Positions 52,279 to 53,212 of a stretch of DNA of 53,212 nucleotides are shown in pieces. The first letter of the stretch is position 1, and every line of letters starts with the position of its first letter. Under the pieces are notes generated by a model. It had not been told where the DNA came from. It made no database searches and saw nothing but the letters and a program-made list of their open reading frames with translations. The position numbers and the translations under genes are program-made. Source of the DNA: Lachnospiraceae bacterium (GTDB lineage: Bacteria > Bacillota > Clostridia > Lachnospirales > Lachnospiraceae); the NCBI GenBank assembly GCA_017622575.1, contig JAGAQU010000027.1, positions 1 through 53,212 on the forward strand, read 5' to 3'.

Positions 52279-53212
52279 ATGGGATTTTTTCGATACAGGA
52301 GAAAGAGATTAACTTCATCCCAACTTATCATCGCCGGCTTTTTGCTTGTAATACTGACGGGAAGTATTTTGCTGATGCTTCCTGTTTCGTCAAGTAACGG
52401 AGAGGTTACTCCCTTTGCGGATGCCTTGTTTACGGCAACCTCTGCAACCTGCGTGACGGGACTTGTGGTGCATGACACGCAAAGATACTGGTCCCTCTTC
52501 GGACAGGCGGTGATCCTTTTGATGATCCAGATTGGCGGCATGGGCGTTGTGACGGTTGCGGTATCCATGGCCGTCATTTCGGGCAAAAAGATCGGCCTGA
52601 TGCAGAGAAGTACCATGTAGGAGGCGATTGCGGCGCCCAGTGTGGGCGGTATTGTGCGGCTGACGGGCTTTATTCTGAAGGCAACCCTTCTGATTGAGCT
52701 TGCAGGTGCACTTTTTATGTTGCCTGTTTTCGGAAAAGACTTTGGACTTACGAGGGGCTTATGGTATTCCCTGTTTCACTCCATATCTGCTTTCTGCAAT
52801 GCTGGCTTTGATCTGATGGGAAGCAGGGGCGAGTTTTCTTCTCTTACCGCCTATGCGGGGGATGGCCTCATATGCGGAGTCATTCTTGTGCTGATCGTGA
52901 CAGGCGGTATCGGTTTTCTGACCTGGGATGACATCAGGTGGAAAGGAATCCACTTCAAAAAGTACCGCATGCAGAGCAAGGCCATTTTGCTTATGACCTT
53001 CCTCCTGATCCTTTTCCCGTCTCTTATTTTCTTTTTCGGTGAATTCCAAAGACCGGTCTTCGGAGATATGCCGGTGGGACTGACACTGGGAATCACGCCG
53101 GAGCTTGGTGGCATATCAAGACTGATCCTGATCGGTCTTATGTTTTTTGGCAGAGTGGGTGGTCTGACTTTGGTATTTGCAGCTTTTTCAGATAAAGCAG
53201 GAACTATGGCAC
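52279..53212 (+). pseudogene. trkH: Potassium transporter TrkH, with amber codon and internal deletion; runs off window
   Basis: The frame opens with a normal TrkH start (basic head, helix at about 15-33, 'ADALFTATSATCVTGLVVHDT' first pore loop). TAG at 52618-52620 follows GLMQRSTM, and the same frame continues with EAIAAPSVGGIVRLTGF, where relatives have Gln: a C-to-T change would explain it. Pore 2 (HSISAFCNAGFDLMG) is present. Near 53068-53080 'FGDMP' runs directly into VGLTLGITPELG, the fourth pore of TrkH, so roughly 150 residues including the third pore loop are missing without a frame change. The end is beyond the window. Confidence 0.85.

Noticed and set aside
45789..53212. Amber recoding (pyrrolysine or suppressor) to explain the two in-frame TAG codons
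   Set aside because: TAG serves as the normal stop of several intact genes here (for example at 3082, 4609 and 7913), and the same region also has deletions, so simple mutation is the better explanation.
1..53212. CRISPR arrays, tRNA or rRNA genes, insertion sequences with terminal repeats
   Set aside because: No regularly spaced repeats, cloverleaf sequences or rRNA cores are visible. The only transposase-like gene is the Rpn-type gene, which has no terminal inverted repeats that I can see.

Overview
The window looks like chromosome from an anaerobic, Gram-positive gut-type Clostridia, most likely Lachnospiraceae. I base this on strong AGGAGG ribosome sites, moderate GC, several sugar ABC importers with lipoprotein binding proteins, xylan-degrading enzymes, a radical-SAM sulfatase-maturating enzyme, and the absence of outer-membrane or respiratory genes. 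The assignment is an inference from gene content; no rRNA or other marker gene is present.

Left part (1-26 kb, all + strand): a long glycan locus. It opens with the 3' end of a sugar-binding protein and two permeases. A secreted NHL/TPR protein, a Yip1-like membrane protein and a large membrane-anchored DUF5696 protein follow. A second permease pair and a second binding protein complete the importers. After a strong hairpin comes an efflux-type module: two HlyD-like adaptors (the second with two tandem adaptor modules), a 933-residue FtsX-type permease and two ATPases, one with a C-terminal AbrB-like domain. The run ends with a GH43 enzyme, two paralogous U32/UbiU-UbiV-like proteins with conserved cysteines, a GH115 alpha-glucuronidase and a signal-peptidase-II-like protein. 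The cysteine-rich pair between two xylan side-chain/backbone enzymes is the best candidate for an undescribed system.

Middle (26-45.4 kb): an EamA exporter (- strand); a YtrA-type GntR regulator with its ABC transporter behind a perfect 14-bp inverted-repeat operator; a third sugar ABC importer whose first two genes are separated by competing hairpins; an orphan, divergent carbamate kinase (- strand); metNIQ; a BMP-family lipoprotein paired with a chemoreceptor; a GNAT remnant; and a LacI-xylulokinase-DUF4867-sugar isomerase operon behind a perfect 16-bp operator palindrome. Two copies of a roughly 140-160 bp structured element, with identical internal spacing and compensatory base changes, lie at 33.8 kb and 43.8 kb.

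Right part (45.8-53.2 kb): a decaying region around an intact sulfatase plus maturase pair. An Rpn-type nuclease has one in-frame amber codon. A LysR regulator has an internal deletion and frameshift. A CPA1 antiporter is cut off and joined to a beheaded trkA, trkA also lacks its middle, and trkH has an amber codon and lacks its core. These repeated gaps are either true genome decay or an assembly problem, and raw reads would decide.
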